Origin: Chloroflexota bacterium
Lineage (GTDB): Bacteria > Chloroflexota > Limnocylindria > Limnocylindrales > CSP1-4
Reading direction: 5' to 3'
Length of the DNA stretch: 64,000 nucleotides
Assembly (NCBI GenBank): GCA_019637815.1
Contig: JAHBUZ010000002.1
Coordinates: 124,001 to 188,000 of the forward strand
Part shown: in pieces, positions 1 to 7,953 of the stretch
Layout of the letters: each line of letters opens with the position of its first letter
Numbering within the stretch: the stretch's first letter is position 1
The notes under the pieces: generated by a model
What the model was told of the DNA's origin: nothing
Database searches by the model: none
The model's input: only the letters and a program-made list of their open reading frames with translations
Made by a program: the position numbers and the translations under genes

Positions 1-1
1 G

Positions 2-469
2 GCCGCCGTGACGATTGGCGTCGCGGCCTTCCTGGTCCTGGGACACAAACGATTGCTGTTCATGACCTTCGACCCCGAGGTGGCACCCATCTTCGGCATC
101 CGGACCGGCTGGATGGATGCCCTGTTCGCGCTCGCGCTGGCGGCGACCATCGTGGCGTCCATCAACGTGGTGGGCGTGACGCTCATCGCGGCGACGCTCA
201 TCATCCCGGCCACCACGGCGCGCCTGCTGACCGATTCGTTCGGGCGGATGCTGTGGCTGAGCGCGACCCTGGGGGGCGTCTCGGGGCTCGTGGGCATGTA
301 CGCCAGCTACTGGCTGGACGTCTCGTCGGGCGCGACCATCGTGCTGCTCCAGGCGTCCCTGTTCGTGCTCGCGTTCGCGTGGCAATGGGCGACGGGCCGC
401 CGATTCGCGTGGGCCGCCGCACCCGTGGTCACGGTGCGTGGGCGTCCACAGGTGATGGACGACCTCTAG
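2..469 (+). CDS. ABC-3 family metal (Zn/Mn) transporter permease, C-terminal part
   Basis: This is the 3' end of a permease that starts before the window; the frame is open from base 2. The visible part has about four strongly hydrophobic helices, with the small-residue helix SINVVGVTLIAATLIIPATT and the following segment with ARLLTD typical of the ZnuB/MntB (ABC-3) permease family. Members of this family import Zn2+, Mn2+ or Fe2+ with a binding protein and an ATPase, which would lie upstream of the window. A short hydrophilic tail follows the last helix. The metal cannot be told from this fragment. The next genes handle copper and disulfides, so a general metal-homeostasis neighbourhood is plausible. 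Confidence 0.85.
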   Translation, partial: AAVTIGVAAFLVLGHKRLLFMTFDPEVAPIFGIRTGWMDALFALALAATIVASINVVGVTLIAATLIIPATTARLLTDSFGRMLWLSATLGGVSGLVGMYASYWLDVSSGATIVLLQASLFVLAFAWQWATGRRFAWAAAPVVTVRGRPQVMDDL

Positions 470-592
470 CGGGCACGGCCGGGCATGGGACGCCGGGTGC
501 AGGTCCCTCCCGCGGGGCCCGGGGCGTGCCGCACGGCCCGGGCCGGACGGCACTGGCCGCTCCCCGGCGCGCGGTGGCATCATCGCAGTGCC

Positions 593-1282
593 ATGTCGCG
601 TCCTGCTCCGCTGCTGCACATCCGCCGGTCGCGTCCCGACGCGAGCGGTCGTGAGCGACTCGCGTGCCTGGTGCTGGCGGCGCTGGCCTGCGTCCTCGCG
701 CACGAGTTGAGCTACCACCTCCGGTACGGCTCCGGGGCGCGCTACTCGGATGCGATGCGGCTGTGGGGCCATGACGGCTACTGGCTGGCACTCACCACCG
801 GTGTCGGCCTGGCGGCCGGGATCCTGGCCTGGGTGGCCATCCGGCACCTCCGGCGTCTGCACCGCGAGGCGCACGGTGCCCCGGTCACGGACGTCACCGG
901 GGCCGGGCGGACGCTGGGTGCCCTGACCGGGCACGCGTGGCTCCGTCTCGCGGGTCTGGCGACGCTCCTGTTCACGCTCCAGGAGAACCTCGAGGCGATC
1001 CTCGTGGGTCATCCTGCACCCGCGCTCGCACCGCTGCTGGGTGACGGGGCCGTGGCCCTGGTCGCCATCGTCGGCACGAGCCTGCTCGTGGCGGTCGTGG
1101 TCGCGCTCACGCGCTGGCGCCAGCTGGTGCTGCTCGGTCGGATCCGGGCCCGGACCCACGACTGGCCACGCACCCGGCCCGCTCGCCGGCCCGTCACCCC
1201 GATGTGGGTCGCCCCGAGCGACCATCTCCGGGGTGTCCGGCTGACGCGGGGTCCGCCCTCGGTGGTGGTGCGCACCGCCTGA
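593..1282 (+). CDS. small multi-pass membrane protein, related to the 3041-3637 gene
   Basis: A 229-residue protein of unknown function. The frame stays open upstream, but ATG 593 fits the basic N-terminus followed at once by the first helix. Four hydrophobic segments are seen near residues 22-38, 58-82, 115-135 and 145-170, and the C-terminus is Arg-rich. The first helix ends in a His-Glu...Tyr pattern (AHELSYHLRYG), followed by a GHDGYW loop. The 3041-3637 product has the matching pattern (GHVAAYDLVYP, then GHGWL), so I read the two as distant paralogues. They bracket the DsbA-VKOR pair. A role in copper or disulfide handling is only suggested by this context. There is no clear ribosome binding site. 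Confidence 0.7.
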   Translation: MSRPAPLLHIRRSRPDASGRERLACLVLAALACVLAHELSYHLRYGSGARYSDAMRLWGHDGYWLALTTGVGLAAGILAWVAIRHLRRLHREAHGAPVTDVTGAGRTLGALTGHAWLRLAGLATLLFTLQENLEAILVGHPAPALAPLLGDGAVALVAIVGTSLLVAVVVALTRWRQLVLLGRIRARTHDWPRTRPARRPVTPMWVAPSDHLRGVRLTRGPPSVVVRTA

Positions 1283-1363
1283 CCATCCGCGGTCCCCATC
1301 ACGGGTGGCCAGGCAGCCCCGACCCCGCCGGCGCCTCGATGCCGGCCCGACCCGAGGATCCTG

Positions 1364-2140
1364 ATGTCATCCCGACGCTCGTCGCGGCGTGCCGCGTCGA
1401 CCCCGCCGCCTCCACCGCCACGCCGTCTGCCGTTGCTGCCGCTGTCCCTCGCCGCGCTCGTCGCGGGTGGGCTGCTGGTGGCGGTCATCACGTTCGTCAA
1501 CGGCTCGTCCGACCGTGCCGACGCGAGCGACCTGCTGCGACCAGCGGCCACGCTGCCGCCCGGGCTCGCCGACGGCCGCAGTCTCGGCTCACCTGACGCG
1601 CCCATCCACATCGAGATCTGGGAGGACTTCCAGTGCCCCTACTGCGGGCGGTTCGTGACCGACATCGAGCCGGCGCTCATCCGTGACTATGTCGTCCCCG
1701 GCCATGTGCGCCTGACCTACCGGGACCTCGTGTTCCTTGGTCAGGAGTCGACGGACGCCGCCGTGGGAGCGCGGATCGCGGAGCGTGACGCGGATGCCTT
1801 CTGGGAGTTCCACGACCTCCTGTACTACAACCAGGACGGTGAGAACCGGGGCGCGTTCTCGCGCGACCGGCTCGCCCGCATGGCGGTGCTGCTGGGCATG
1901 GACGAAGCGACCTTCCGGGCGTCCCTCGACGACCCCGAGCTGATCGCGGCGGTCGAGGCGGAGACGGCGCTCGGCTGGTCCCAGGGCATCACGTCGACGC
2001 CCACGCTGTCCATCGATGGTCGCCTCGCGGTGGGCATGCCCGACTACGGACGGCTGACCGCCTATCTCGACGAGCTGCTCGCGGGGCCCAGCCCGGCGCC
2101 CTCCGGCGCGGCTCCCTCGAGCCTGCTCATCCGCCCGTGA
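1364..2140 (+). CDS. DsbA-family thioredoxin-fold protein, membrane anchored
   Basis: 258 residues: a short Arg/Pro-rich cytoplasmic start, one transmembrane anchor near residues 25-45 and an extracytoplasmic DsbA-like thioredoxin domain from about residue 70. The redox motif CPYC follows WEDFQ, as in the DsbA/thiol-disulfide oxidoreductases of actinobacteria and Chloroflexi, and the cis-Pro loop is visible as TSTPTLSIDG. It should oxidise or isomerise disulfides of exported proteins. Its stop overlaps the start of the VKOR-like gene (GTGA), so the two are translationally coupled. That fits the known pairing in which VKOR reoxidises the DsbA partner. GAGGAT shortly before ATG 1364 is a fair ribosome binding site. 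Confidence 0.92.
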   Translation: MSSRRSSRRAASTPPPPPPRRLPLLPLSLAALVAGGLLVAVITFVNGSSDRADASDLLRPAATLPPGLADGRSLGSPDAPIHIEIWEDFQCPYCGRFVTDIEPALIRDYVVPGHVRLTYRDLVFLGQESTDAAVGARIAERDADAFWEFHDLLYYNQDGENRGAFSRDRLARMAVLLGMDEATFRASLDDPELIAAVEAETALGWSQGITSTPTLSIDGRLAVGMPDYGRLTAYLDELLAGPSPAPSGAAPSSLLIRP

Positions 2141-2568
2141 CCGCGCCACGCGGAGGGTCCCGTTCGGGTCCGCTCATGATCCTGTTCGCGATCCTGGCCA
2201 CGGGTTCCGCCGGGTACCTCGCGTGGGTGCATCTGGCCGGGCAGGAGCCGGTGTGCGCCATCCTGACCGGCTGCGAGACCGTCGCGAACAGCGAGTGGTC
2301 GACGTTCCTGGGGATCCCGGTCGCCCTGTTCGGGATGGCCGGTTCGCTGGTCACCCTCGGCGCCGCGGTCCTGTGGTGGCGACGCGCCGACGAGCGGGCG
2401 CTCCTGGTCGCGTACCTCGTGGGTCTCGCGAGCCTGCCCATCCTCGCCTGGCTCACGTGGCTGGAGCTGTTCGTGATCCACGCCGTCTGCATCTGGTGCG
2501 TCGCCTACGCGGTCATGGTCATCGCGGGTTGGGTCGTGGCCGCGGTCACCCTGCGGCGTGTCCGATGA
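2137..2568 (+). CDS. vitamin K epoxide reductase (VKOR) family membrane protein
   Basis: 143 residues with four transmembrane helices. The VKOR cysteines are present: a loop pair (VCAILTGC, followed by the conserved Ser region NSEWS) and the membrane CIWC motif near residue 119. Bacterial VKOR proteins act in place of DsbB: they pass electrons from DsbA-like proteins to quinones. The GTG start lies inside the stop of the DsbA-like gene, which supports a functional pair. Length is normal for stand-alone bacterial VKOR. It is followed 29 bases later by a lipoprotein gene with its own -10 box. Confidence 0.93.
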   Translation: MTAPRGGSRSGPLMILFAILATGSAGYLAWVHLAGQEPVCAILTGCETVANSEWSTFLGIPVALFGMAGSLVTLGAAVLWWRRADERALLVAYLVGLASLPILAWLTWLELFVIHAVCIWCVAYAVMVIAGWVVAAVTLRRVR

Positions 2569-2584
2569 CCACGCGACACCGGGC

Positions 2585-2590
2585 TAGACT
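2585..2590 (+). promoter_or_regulatory. -10 box of a leaderless promoter (TAGACT)
   Basis: TAGACT lies exactly seven bases before ATG 2598. A transcript would start at or next to the A of the start codon. No Shine-Dalgarno sequence and no convincing -35 box were seen. The same arrangement recurs at several other genes in the window. Confidence 0.45.
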
Positions 2591-2597
2591 TGGGGGC

Positions 2598-3044
2598 ATG
2601 ACGACACGCGGTCTGGTCCTCGCGCTGGTCACCCTGGCGCTCCTCGTCGCGGCCTGCGGTGGTGGGTCCGCCGCGACCCTCGTGACCTACGAGCGCGACT
2701 GGCCGGGCGGCTATCACGAGGAGCTGACCGTGACCGACGATGGCCGCGTCACGATGCGCCACGGCACGGTGCTCGAGCGCCTGACGCTCACGAGCGACCA
2801 GGTGGGCATGCTGCGCGACGCGCTCGCGGCGGGTCTGCCGATGGGCGACCACGGGGACGCGCTCGTGCGCACCGTGGTCCTGGCCAACGGCACCTCCCAC
2901 TCCCCGGTCCGGGTCGTGCCTGGGTCATCGGTGGAGATACTGGAGATCCTCATGACCACGCACTCGCTGGGTGGGATCCAGGCCGAGGGGGCCACGCCCG
3001 CGCCGGTGCCCTCGCATGACATGGGGGCCCACGCGACGCCATGA
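2598..3044 (+). CDS. small secreted lipoprotein of unknown function
   Basis: 148 residues. The N-terminus is a lipoprotein signal: a basic start, a hydrophobic core and the lipobox LVAAC with Gly-Gly after the Cys. The mature part begins with a strand-rich segment (YERDWPGGYHEELTVTDDGR) followed by an L-T-L-T-S-D-Q-V segment. This resembles the small beta-sandwich proteins of the emfourin/protealysin-inhibitor type, but the likeness is weak and I do not assign a function. The chosen ATG gives a proper lipoprotein signal. The gene overlaps the next start by ATGA, so it belongs to the redox/copper block. Confidence 0.8.
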   Translation: MTTRGLVLALVTLALLVAACGGGSAATLVTYERDWPGGYHEELTVTDDGRVTMRHGTVLERLTLTSDQVGMLRDALAAGLPMGDHGDALVRTVVLANGTSHSPVRVVPGSSVEILEILMTTHSLGGIQAEGATPAPVPSHDMGAHATP

Positions 3045-3637
3045 GGCGCGCCGCGAGCGCGTCCGTGCTCGTCACCGCCGGCTGGGCCGCGATCGGCCTG
3101 CTGGTGGGCCACGTCGCTGCCTACGACCTCGTCTATCCGGATGCCCACGTCCACGCGACGGCGCTCGAGTCCTCGGGGCACGGCTGGCTCGTCGCGCTGG
3201 GACCATCGTTGGCCCTCGCCTTCCTTGCGGTCGTGCTCGCGGCCGTCGTGGGCGCACGGTCGGGCCGTCCGCGGGTGGCCCGGTTCCGGACCCTCGTGGC
3301 CATCCAGGTCGGGGCGTTCCTCGCCATGGAGGTCGGGGAGCGACTCGCGGCCGGCCTGACGCCCGTGGCCATCGGCCACGAGCTCATCGAGCATGGGCTG
3401 TGGCTGGTGCTCGGCACGGGCATCCTGGTCCAGGTCGTCACGGCGTGGCTGGGTTCCGCCGCGAGTCGGCAGATGGCGGCGGCGACGTCCCGGTCCCGGC
3501 TCGATCCCCGGCAGCGGCGCCGTCGTGCGCCCCTCCTTGCCATCCCATCCGTGGTGGTCGCCGCTCGGCGACCCTGGTCGCTCCGTCGCAGCCGGGCACC
3601 GCCGGTCCGGGTCATCCGGCCAGAACCGATCGGTTGA
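3041..3637 (+). CDS. small multi-pass membrane protein, paralogue of the 593-1282 gene
   Basis: 198 residues, with hydrophobic segments near 8-28, 50-75, 82-102 and 115-140 and an Arg-rich C-terminal tail of about 50 residues without helices. The segment GHVAAYDLVYP and the GHGWL loop match the arrangement in the 593-1282 product. In both, a later helix carries an acidic pair (FLAMEVGERLAAG here, LQENLEAILVG there). It is coupled to the lipoprotein gene by ATGA and precedes the YcnI/CopCD genes. His and acidic residues at the membrane face could bind a metal, but that is speculation. No domain family is recognised. Confidence 0.72.
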   Translation: MRRAASASVLVTAGWAAIGLLVGHVAAYDLVYPDAHVHATALESSGHGWLVALGPSLALAFLAVVLAAVVGARSGRPRVARFRTLVAIQVGAFLAMEVGERLAAGLTPVAIGHELIEHGLWLVLGTGILVQVVTAWLGSAASRQMAAATSRSRLDPRQRRRRAPLLAIPSVVVAARRPWSLRRSRAPPVRVIRPEPIG

Positions 3638-3703
3638 CCCGCGTCGAGGTGGGTGCGTCCCCGTGGACGCGCCTGCCGGTCCGACGCATCGCAAGGAGAT
3701 CCC

Positions 3704-4273
3704 ATGACATCCCATCGCTCCCGGCGCCTGATGGGCGCCACCCTCGGCGCTGCCCTGCTGCTCACGCTCGCGGTGCCTGCCTCGGCACACGTCTCCATCA
3801 TCGACGGCTCGGCGGTCGTCGGTGGTGGCCACGGCACCCAGATCACGTTCCGGGTGCCGCACGGGTGCGCGGGTGCCCCGACCGACACCATCGAGGTGCT
3901 CATCCCCGAGGGTGTGACGAGCGTCCAGCCCAAGTGGATGGCGGGCTGGACCATCGAGACGGAGCCACGTGCGACGGCCGGGACGCCCACCCCCGAGGGG
4001 ACCACGGGACCCGACAGCCACGGCGAGGCGACCACCGAGGTCGGTCTCGTCCGCTGGACGGGCGGGCCGTTGCCGGACTCGATGTACCTTGACTTCCAGG
4101 TCCGGGCGGTGTTCCCGGAGACGCCGGGCACCATCCACTTCCCCATCGTCCAGTACTGCGGTGATGCGGAGGAGGCCTGGATCCAGATCCCGGCAGAGGG
4201 CCAGAGCCCGGATGACCTGGAGATGCCGGCACCGTCCGTGACCATCGTGGCCGGCGAGGCCGAGGACCACTGA
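3704..4273 (+). CDS. YcnI-family (DUF1775) copper-associated exported protein
   Basis: 189 residues with a Sec signal peptide that ends near ASAHVS. The mature protein would begin with the conserved His that binds Cu(II) in YcnI together with a Trp; WMAGW is present. The domain runs through GTQITFRVPHGCAG and ends with the HFPIVQYCGD region typical of DUF1775. Family members are extracytoplasmic copper-binding proteins encoded beside CopC/CopD. ATG 3704 is favoured over an upstream in-frame start by AAGGAG six bases before it and by the signal peptide. The stop overlaps the CopC-CopD start (TGATG). Confidence 0.9.
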   Translation: MTSHRSRRLMGATLGAALLLTLAVPASAHVSIIDGSAVVGGGHGTQITFRVPHGCAGAPTDTIEVLIPEGVTSVQPKWMAGWTIETEPRATAGTPTPEGTTGPDSHGEATTEVGLVRWTGGPLPDSMYLDFQVRAVFPETPGTIHFPIVQYCGDAEEAWIQIPAEGQSPDDLEMPAPSVTIVAGEAEDH

Positions 4274-5838
4274 TGGATCGTCCCCGACCCCGGGGACGGC
4301 ATCTCGCGAGGGCACGCCTCGTGCGTGCCCTCGCGATCCCGACCGTGCTCGCGTGGTGCCTGCTGCTGCTCCTGTCCGGGGCCGTCGGCGCGCATGCCGG
4401 CGTGGTGTCCACCGACCCGGTGGATGGTGCCCGGCTGCCGGCCGCTCCGGGCGCGGTCTCGGTCATCTTCAACGAGCCGGTCTCGCTCGCCGCCGATGGC
4501 CTCCGGGTCATCGCGGCCGACGGCTCGCTGGTGGACGAGGGGCCCGAATCCGTCACCGGGACCACCGTGTCGCAGCCCATCGTCGCGCTCGACGATGGCT
4601 GGTACGTGATGGCCTGGTCCATCGTCAGCGAGGACGGGCACGTGGTCCATGGCTCGGTGACGTTCGGCGTCGGTGACGCGGACCTCGCGGCCCGGCCCAT
4701 GCCGTCCGCGATGCCGTCCCTGCTGGAGACCACGCTCTGGGTCACACGGGGGGTCGCGGACCTGGCGATCCTCGTGGGCGTCGGCGCGCTGTTCGCATGG
4801 GTCGCCCTCGGGGCCCGCACTGCGCGGGTGGGTCGGCTGCGCGATGGCGCGCTCCTGGTCGCGATCTTCTTCGCCGCCGCGTGGCTCGCGGTCGAGGTGT
4901 CGGACGCCGGGACCGCGTGGCTGGGCACCGTCTACGCGCTGTCGGGGATCGCGCGGCTGGTGCTGCTCATCGCCGCCTCCGCCCTGGTGGCTGCCGGCCC
5001 CTCCCGCGAGCGCATAGCGCTCGTCGCTGGCGGACTGGCGCTCGCCACGCTCGCCATCGGCGGGCATGCCAGTGGCTCCCCACTGACGAGCCTCACGCTC
5101 GCCATCCATCTGCTGGCGGGGGTCACCTGGCTGGGCGCTGCTCCCGCGGTCGCGCTCGTGCTCTGGGACCGACGGGTGCCCGACGAGCCGGATGCCCTGC
5201 GCACGGTGCGCGCGTTCTCGCGTGCCGCCACGCTCACCCTCATCCTGGTGTTCGGTGGCGGTGTCGCCTCGGCGCTGCTGCTCACGAACGGGCTGGAGGG
5301 CGGCCTGACGATCTACGTCTGGATCGTCCTTGCCAAGCTGGCCGTGGTGGGTCTCGCGGCGGTCATGGGGGCATGGGGCCGACGAGGGCTCACGCAGGGT
5401 CTGGACCGATCCCGATACCAACGATTGTTCCTGCTCGACGGGCTGCTCCTCGTCGGGGTCGCTGCCGCGTCATCCGCGCTGACCCTCGTGGGTCCCCACC
5501 AGGGTCACACCGGACACGGGGGGCATCCCGTCGGCGCGGCGCGCTGTGCCATCGTGATGGGCACGACCGGGGCCGCGGTCGTCCTGGACCCGGGGGTGCC
5601 CGGCAGCAACACCATCACGGTGAGCGGTCCGCCCGCATCGTCACGCGGCGTCACAGCCGCGCTTGCCCACCCCTTCGCGGGTGGTGCGAGCACGGAGGTC
5701 GAGCTGGTCGAGACCGATGGCGCCTGGGCCGGTCAGGTTGCGCTCAGCTTCACGGGCGACTGGACCGTGACGGTCGGCGTCCGGGTGGACGCGTTCACCG
5801 AGCAACGAGGCAGCTGCACCCTGGTCATCGCGCCCTGA
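4273..5838 (+). CDS. CopC-CopD fusion, copper import/resistance protein (YcnJ-like)
   Basis: 521 residues. A signal sequence (about 18-40) ends at AHAG, so the mature CopC domain starts with the copper-ligand His. The CopC beta-barrel (to about residue 135) keeps the second metal site in SEDGHVVHGSVTFGV. About eight membrane helices of the CopD domain follow (about 155-410). A final soluble part near 425-521 resembles an extra copper-binding or YtkA-like domain and contains the His-rich stretch HQGHTGHGGH. Such fusions move copper across the membrane, often for cytochrome oxidase assembly. It is coupled to the YcnI gene by a one-base overlap. Confidence 0.92.
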   Translation: MDRPRPRGRHLARARLVRALAIPTVLAWCLLLLLSGAVGAHAGVVSTDPVDGARLPAAPGAVSVIFNEPVSLAADGLRVIAADGSLVDEGPESVTGTTVSQPIVALDDGWYVMAWSIVSEDGHVVHGSVTFGVGDADLAARPMPSAMPSLLETTLWVTRGVADLAILVGVGALFAWVALGARTARVGRLRDGALLVAIFFAAAWLAVEVSDAGTAWLGTVYALSGIARLVLLIAASALVAAGPSRERIALVAGGLALATLAIGGHASGSPLTSLTLAIHLLAGVTWLGAAPAVALVLWDRRVPDEPDALRTVRAFSRAATLTLILVFGGGVASALLLTNGLEGGLTIYVWIVLAKLAVVGLAAVMGAWGRRGLTQGLDRSRYQRLFLLDGLLLVGVAAASSALTLVGPHQGHTGHGGHPVGAARCAIVMGTTGAAVVLDPGVPGSNTITVSGPPASSRGVTAALAHPFAGGASTEVELVETDGAWAGQVALSFTGDWTVTVGVRVDAFTEQRGSCTLVIAP

Positions 5839-5865
5839 CGGTCGCCCGCTCGACCCCTCAGGGCG
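5831..5865. terminator. hairpin spanning both stop codons between convergent genes
   Basis: The arms CGCCCTGA (5831-5838) and TCAGGGCG (5858-5865) are perfectly complementary with a 19-base loop. The left arm holds the TGA of the CopC-CopD gene and the right arm the TGA of the sugar dehydrogenase gene on the other strand. It could act as a bidirectional terminator or 3'-end protector. There is no U-tract. Confidence 0.4.
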
Positions 5866-7063
5866 TGCCGCTGAAGCGCACCGTCAGGATCCGGCCGCCC
5901 AGGTCGGTGGCATACAGCCGACCGGCGGCATCCTCGCCGAAGCCCGAGATGAGGTAGCTGGTGTTGACCGAGGCACGCAGGCTCTTGCCGGTGTTGCTGA
6001 CGACCCACACCCGGCCCGAGCAGAAGTCACCGTACGTGTAGGTGCCGCGCCACGCGGTGGTCGCCGGGCCCCGATACACGTAGCCACCGGTGATGGAGCA
6101 GTTGCCGCTGCCGTGCGAGTACTCGCGCACCGGCGGCAGGTAGTCGCCGTGCGCGGTGGCACACGTGCCGCCCTTGTACGGGAGGGTGCCTTCGCAGTCG
6201 TTCCAGCCGAAGTCGACCCGCTTGCCGGCGTTCACGCCCGACCCGTTGGCACGCGCGACGTCGACCTCCTCGCGCCGCTCCTGGCCGACGTCCCCGATCC
6301 ACAGGTCACCGGTCGTCCGGTCGAACGAGAAGCGCCACGGGTTGCGCAGGCCCCAGGACCAGACCTCCGGCTTGGTGTTCGCCTGGCCGACGAATGGGTT
6401 GGAGGCGGGCACGCTGTAGTGCTTGGGACCGTCGCCGTCGGGGTCCAGCGGGTCGATCCGCAGCAGCTTGCCCAGCCGGCTGTCCAGGTTCTGGGCACGG
6501 CCCTGGGGGTCACCACCCGACCCGCCATCACCCATGCCGATGTACAGGTACCCGTCCGGCCCGAAGGCGAGCATCCCGCCGTTGTGGTTGGTATACGGCT
6601 GTGCGACACGCAGGACCTGGCGGAAGCTGCCCTTGTTCGCCTTGTTCGCGTTCTTGGTGTTGCGTCGGAACTCCGCGACGATGGTGGAGCCGTCGTTCTT
6701 GCGGGTGTAGTTCACGTAGAAGCGGCGGCTGGTCCCGTAGTCGGGCGCGAACGCCACGCCCAGCAGGCCCTGCTCGCCGCTGGTGGTCCGGACCAGGTCC
6801 CGGATGTCCAGGAAGGTGCCCACCTTGCGCCATCGACCGCCCTCGTAGGTGGCGATCTTGATGCGACCCGTCTGCTCCACGATGAAGATGCGTCGTCCGG
6901 CACCCGGGTGCGAGGTCACGAGCACGGGCTTGCTGTAGCCCGAGAGGACCGAGCGCACCTTGACCTCGCCGGCGGCCGCAGGAGCGGCGAGCGCCGTGGC
7001 CGCGACCAGGATGGTCAGCACCGCTGACAGGGCAGCGCGCAGTGGTCGGGGGATATGACGCAT
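5858..7063 (-). CDS. secreted PQQ-dependent sugar dehydrogenase (GSDH family)
   Basis: 401 residues with a Sec signal peptide (AAPAAAGEVKV). The rest is a six-bladed beta-propeller of the glucose/sorbosone dehydrogenase (soluble aldose dehydrogenase) family. Recognisable parts are NHNGGMLAFGPDGYLYIGMGD with its catalytic His, the Ca-binding GDGGSGGDPQGRAQ, the SWGLRNPWRF blade and the C-terminal FGEDAAGRLYATD. It would oxidise aldoses to lactones outside the cell with PQQ and Ca2+. The start at 7063 is preferred to an ATG 15 bases upstream because GGAGGAG lies just before it. It converges on the copper operon and stands alone. Confidence 0.9.
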   Translation of the reverse strand: MRHIPRPLRAALSAVLTILVAATALAAPAAAGEVKVRSVLSGYSKPVLVTSHPGAGRRIFIVEQTGRIKIATYEGGRWRKVGTFLDIRDLVRTTSGEQGLLGVAFAPDYGTSRRFYVNYTRKNDGSTIVAEFRRNTKNANKANKGSFRQVLRVAQPYTNHNGGMLAFGPDGYLYIGMGDGGSGGDPQGRAQNLDSRLGKLLRIDPLDPDGDGPKHYSVPASNPFVGQANTKPEVWSWGLRNPWRFSFDRTTGDLWIGDVGQERREEVDVARANGSGVNAGKRVDFGWNDCEGTLPYKGGTCATAHGDYLPPVREYSHGSGNCSITGGYVYRGPATTAWRGTYTYGDFCSGRVWVVSNTGKSLRASVNTSYLISGFGEDAAGRLYATDLGGRILTVRFSGTP

Positions 7064-7138
7064 GCGGATCTCCTCCACGGCTCGGGATGTCCCGGCCGCC
7101 AGCCTACCCCGCCGCGCCGCTGGGTGCAGGCACCCGGT

Positions 7139-7933
7139 TCAGAACGGCGGCCACGGGATGATGTGGCGGCGCGCGTCCGGCCAGGGCAGGGTGCCACGCT
7201 CGAGCAGGTCGAGCGCACGACCACGGAGACGTCCCAGCTCCAGCTCCGAGAGCAGCGGCGCCAGCGCCGTGGCGAGGTCACCCTCGAGCAGCACGACCAG
7301 CCGTTCGAGGTCCGCTCGCTCCTCCTCGGTGATGGGCTCACCGCGCCAGCCCCACAGGACGGTGCGCAGCTTGGGGATCGGCGCGAAGCAGATGCCGTGG
7401 TCGATGCCATGCATCCCGCCCGTGGGTGTCACGAGGATGTGGCCACCCTTGCGGTCCGCGTTGTTGACCAGGACGTCGAACACCGCCATCCGCCGTGTGC
7501 GCTCGTCCCGGGTGAGGATGAGCCGCAGCACATCGACCCCGTCGTCGGTGTCGATGTACAGCTGGACCATGCCCCGACCGGCGGGTCCGTCCCGCACGAC
7601 CGTGGGCGGCACGATGGACCAGCCGAGCGCCTCCGACACATGCCACGCGGCCTCCTCCCGGAGCGCGAGCGTGCCGTCGGGGAAGTCATCGAGCGGCCGC
7701 TCGCCCGCGATGGGCTTGTAGACCGCGTGGAGTGGCGGATCCGATGCGGGTGGCCCGTCGGGCCCGGGCGATCCCTCTGGCCCGGGCGATCCCTCGGGCT
7801 CGGGCGGTCCCTCGAGCTCGCACCAGAGCACCAGGTTGGAGGCGTCCGTGACGCGACCCCGCACCACGAGCGCCGCATCCCGGAGCAGCGCCAGCGCATC
7901 CGTCGTCCCGATCGGGCGATCGGAGCACCACAC
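7139..7933 (-). CDS. SCO1664-family protein (PI3/4-kinase-like fold)
   Basis: About 264 residues from the proposed GTG. A CTG at 7957 overlapping the DUF3090 stop is an alternative; no ribosome binding site decides between them. The protein matches the SCO1664 family: RGRVTDASN near the start, YKPIAGERPL (nucleotide-binding Lys), LREEAAWHVSEALGW, NNADRKGGH (catalytic-loop-like Asp/Asn) and HGIDHGICF (metal-binding Asp). The family is distantly related to phosphatidylinositol 3/4-kinases and HipA-like kinases, and its substrate is unknown. In actinobacteria it is regularly encoded next to DUF3090, as here. An unusual Pro-Glu-Gly-Ser repeat interrupts the N-terminal lobe. Confidence 0.85.
   Translation of the reverse strand: MWCSDRPIGTTDALALLRDAALVVRGRVTDASNLVLWCELEGPPEPEGSPGPEGSPGPDGPPASDPPLHAVYKPIAGERPLDDFPDGTLALREEAAWHVSEALGWSIVPPTVVRDGPAGRGMVQLYIDTDDGVDVLRLILTRDERTRRMAVFDVLVNNADRKGGHILVTPTGGMHGIDHGICFAPIPKLRTVLWGWRGEPITEEERADLERLVVLLEGDLATALAPLLSELELGRLRGRALDLLERGTLPWPDARRHIIPWPPF
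7761..7814. repeat. three tandem 18-bp repeats inside the SCO1664-family gene
   Basis: Units at 7761-7778, 7779-7796 and 7797-7814 follow GGCCCGGGCGATCCCTCT with one difference in the second and three in the third. On the minus strand they encode a six-residue Pro-Glu-Gly-Ser-Pro-Gly-type repeat, a flexible insert in a loop of the kinase-like domain. It probably varies in copy number. Confidence 0.85.
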
Positions 7934-7953
7934 CCGCGCATCGAGGTGCTCGG

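Noticed and set aside
3133..5421. A 762-codon minus-strand frame
   Set aside because: Antisense of YcnI and CopC-CopD; no recognisable domain.
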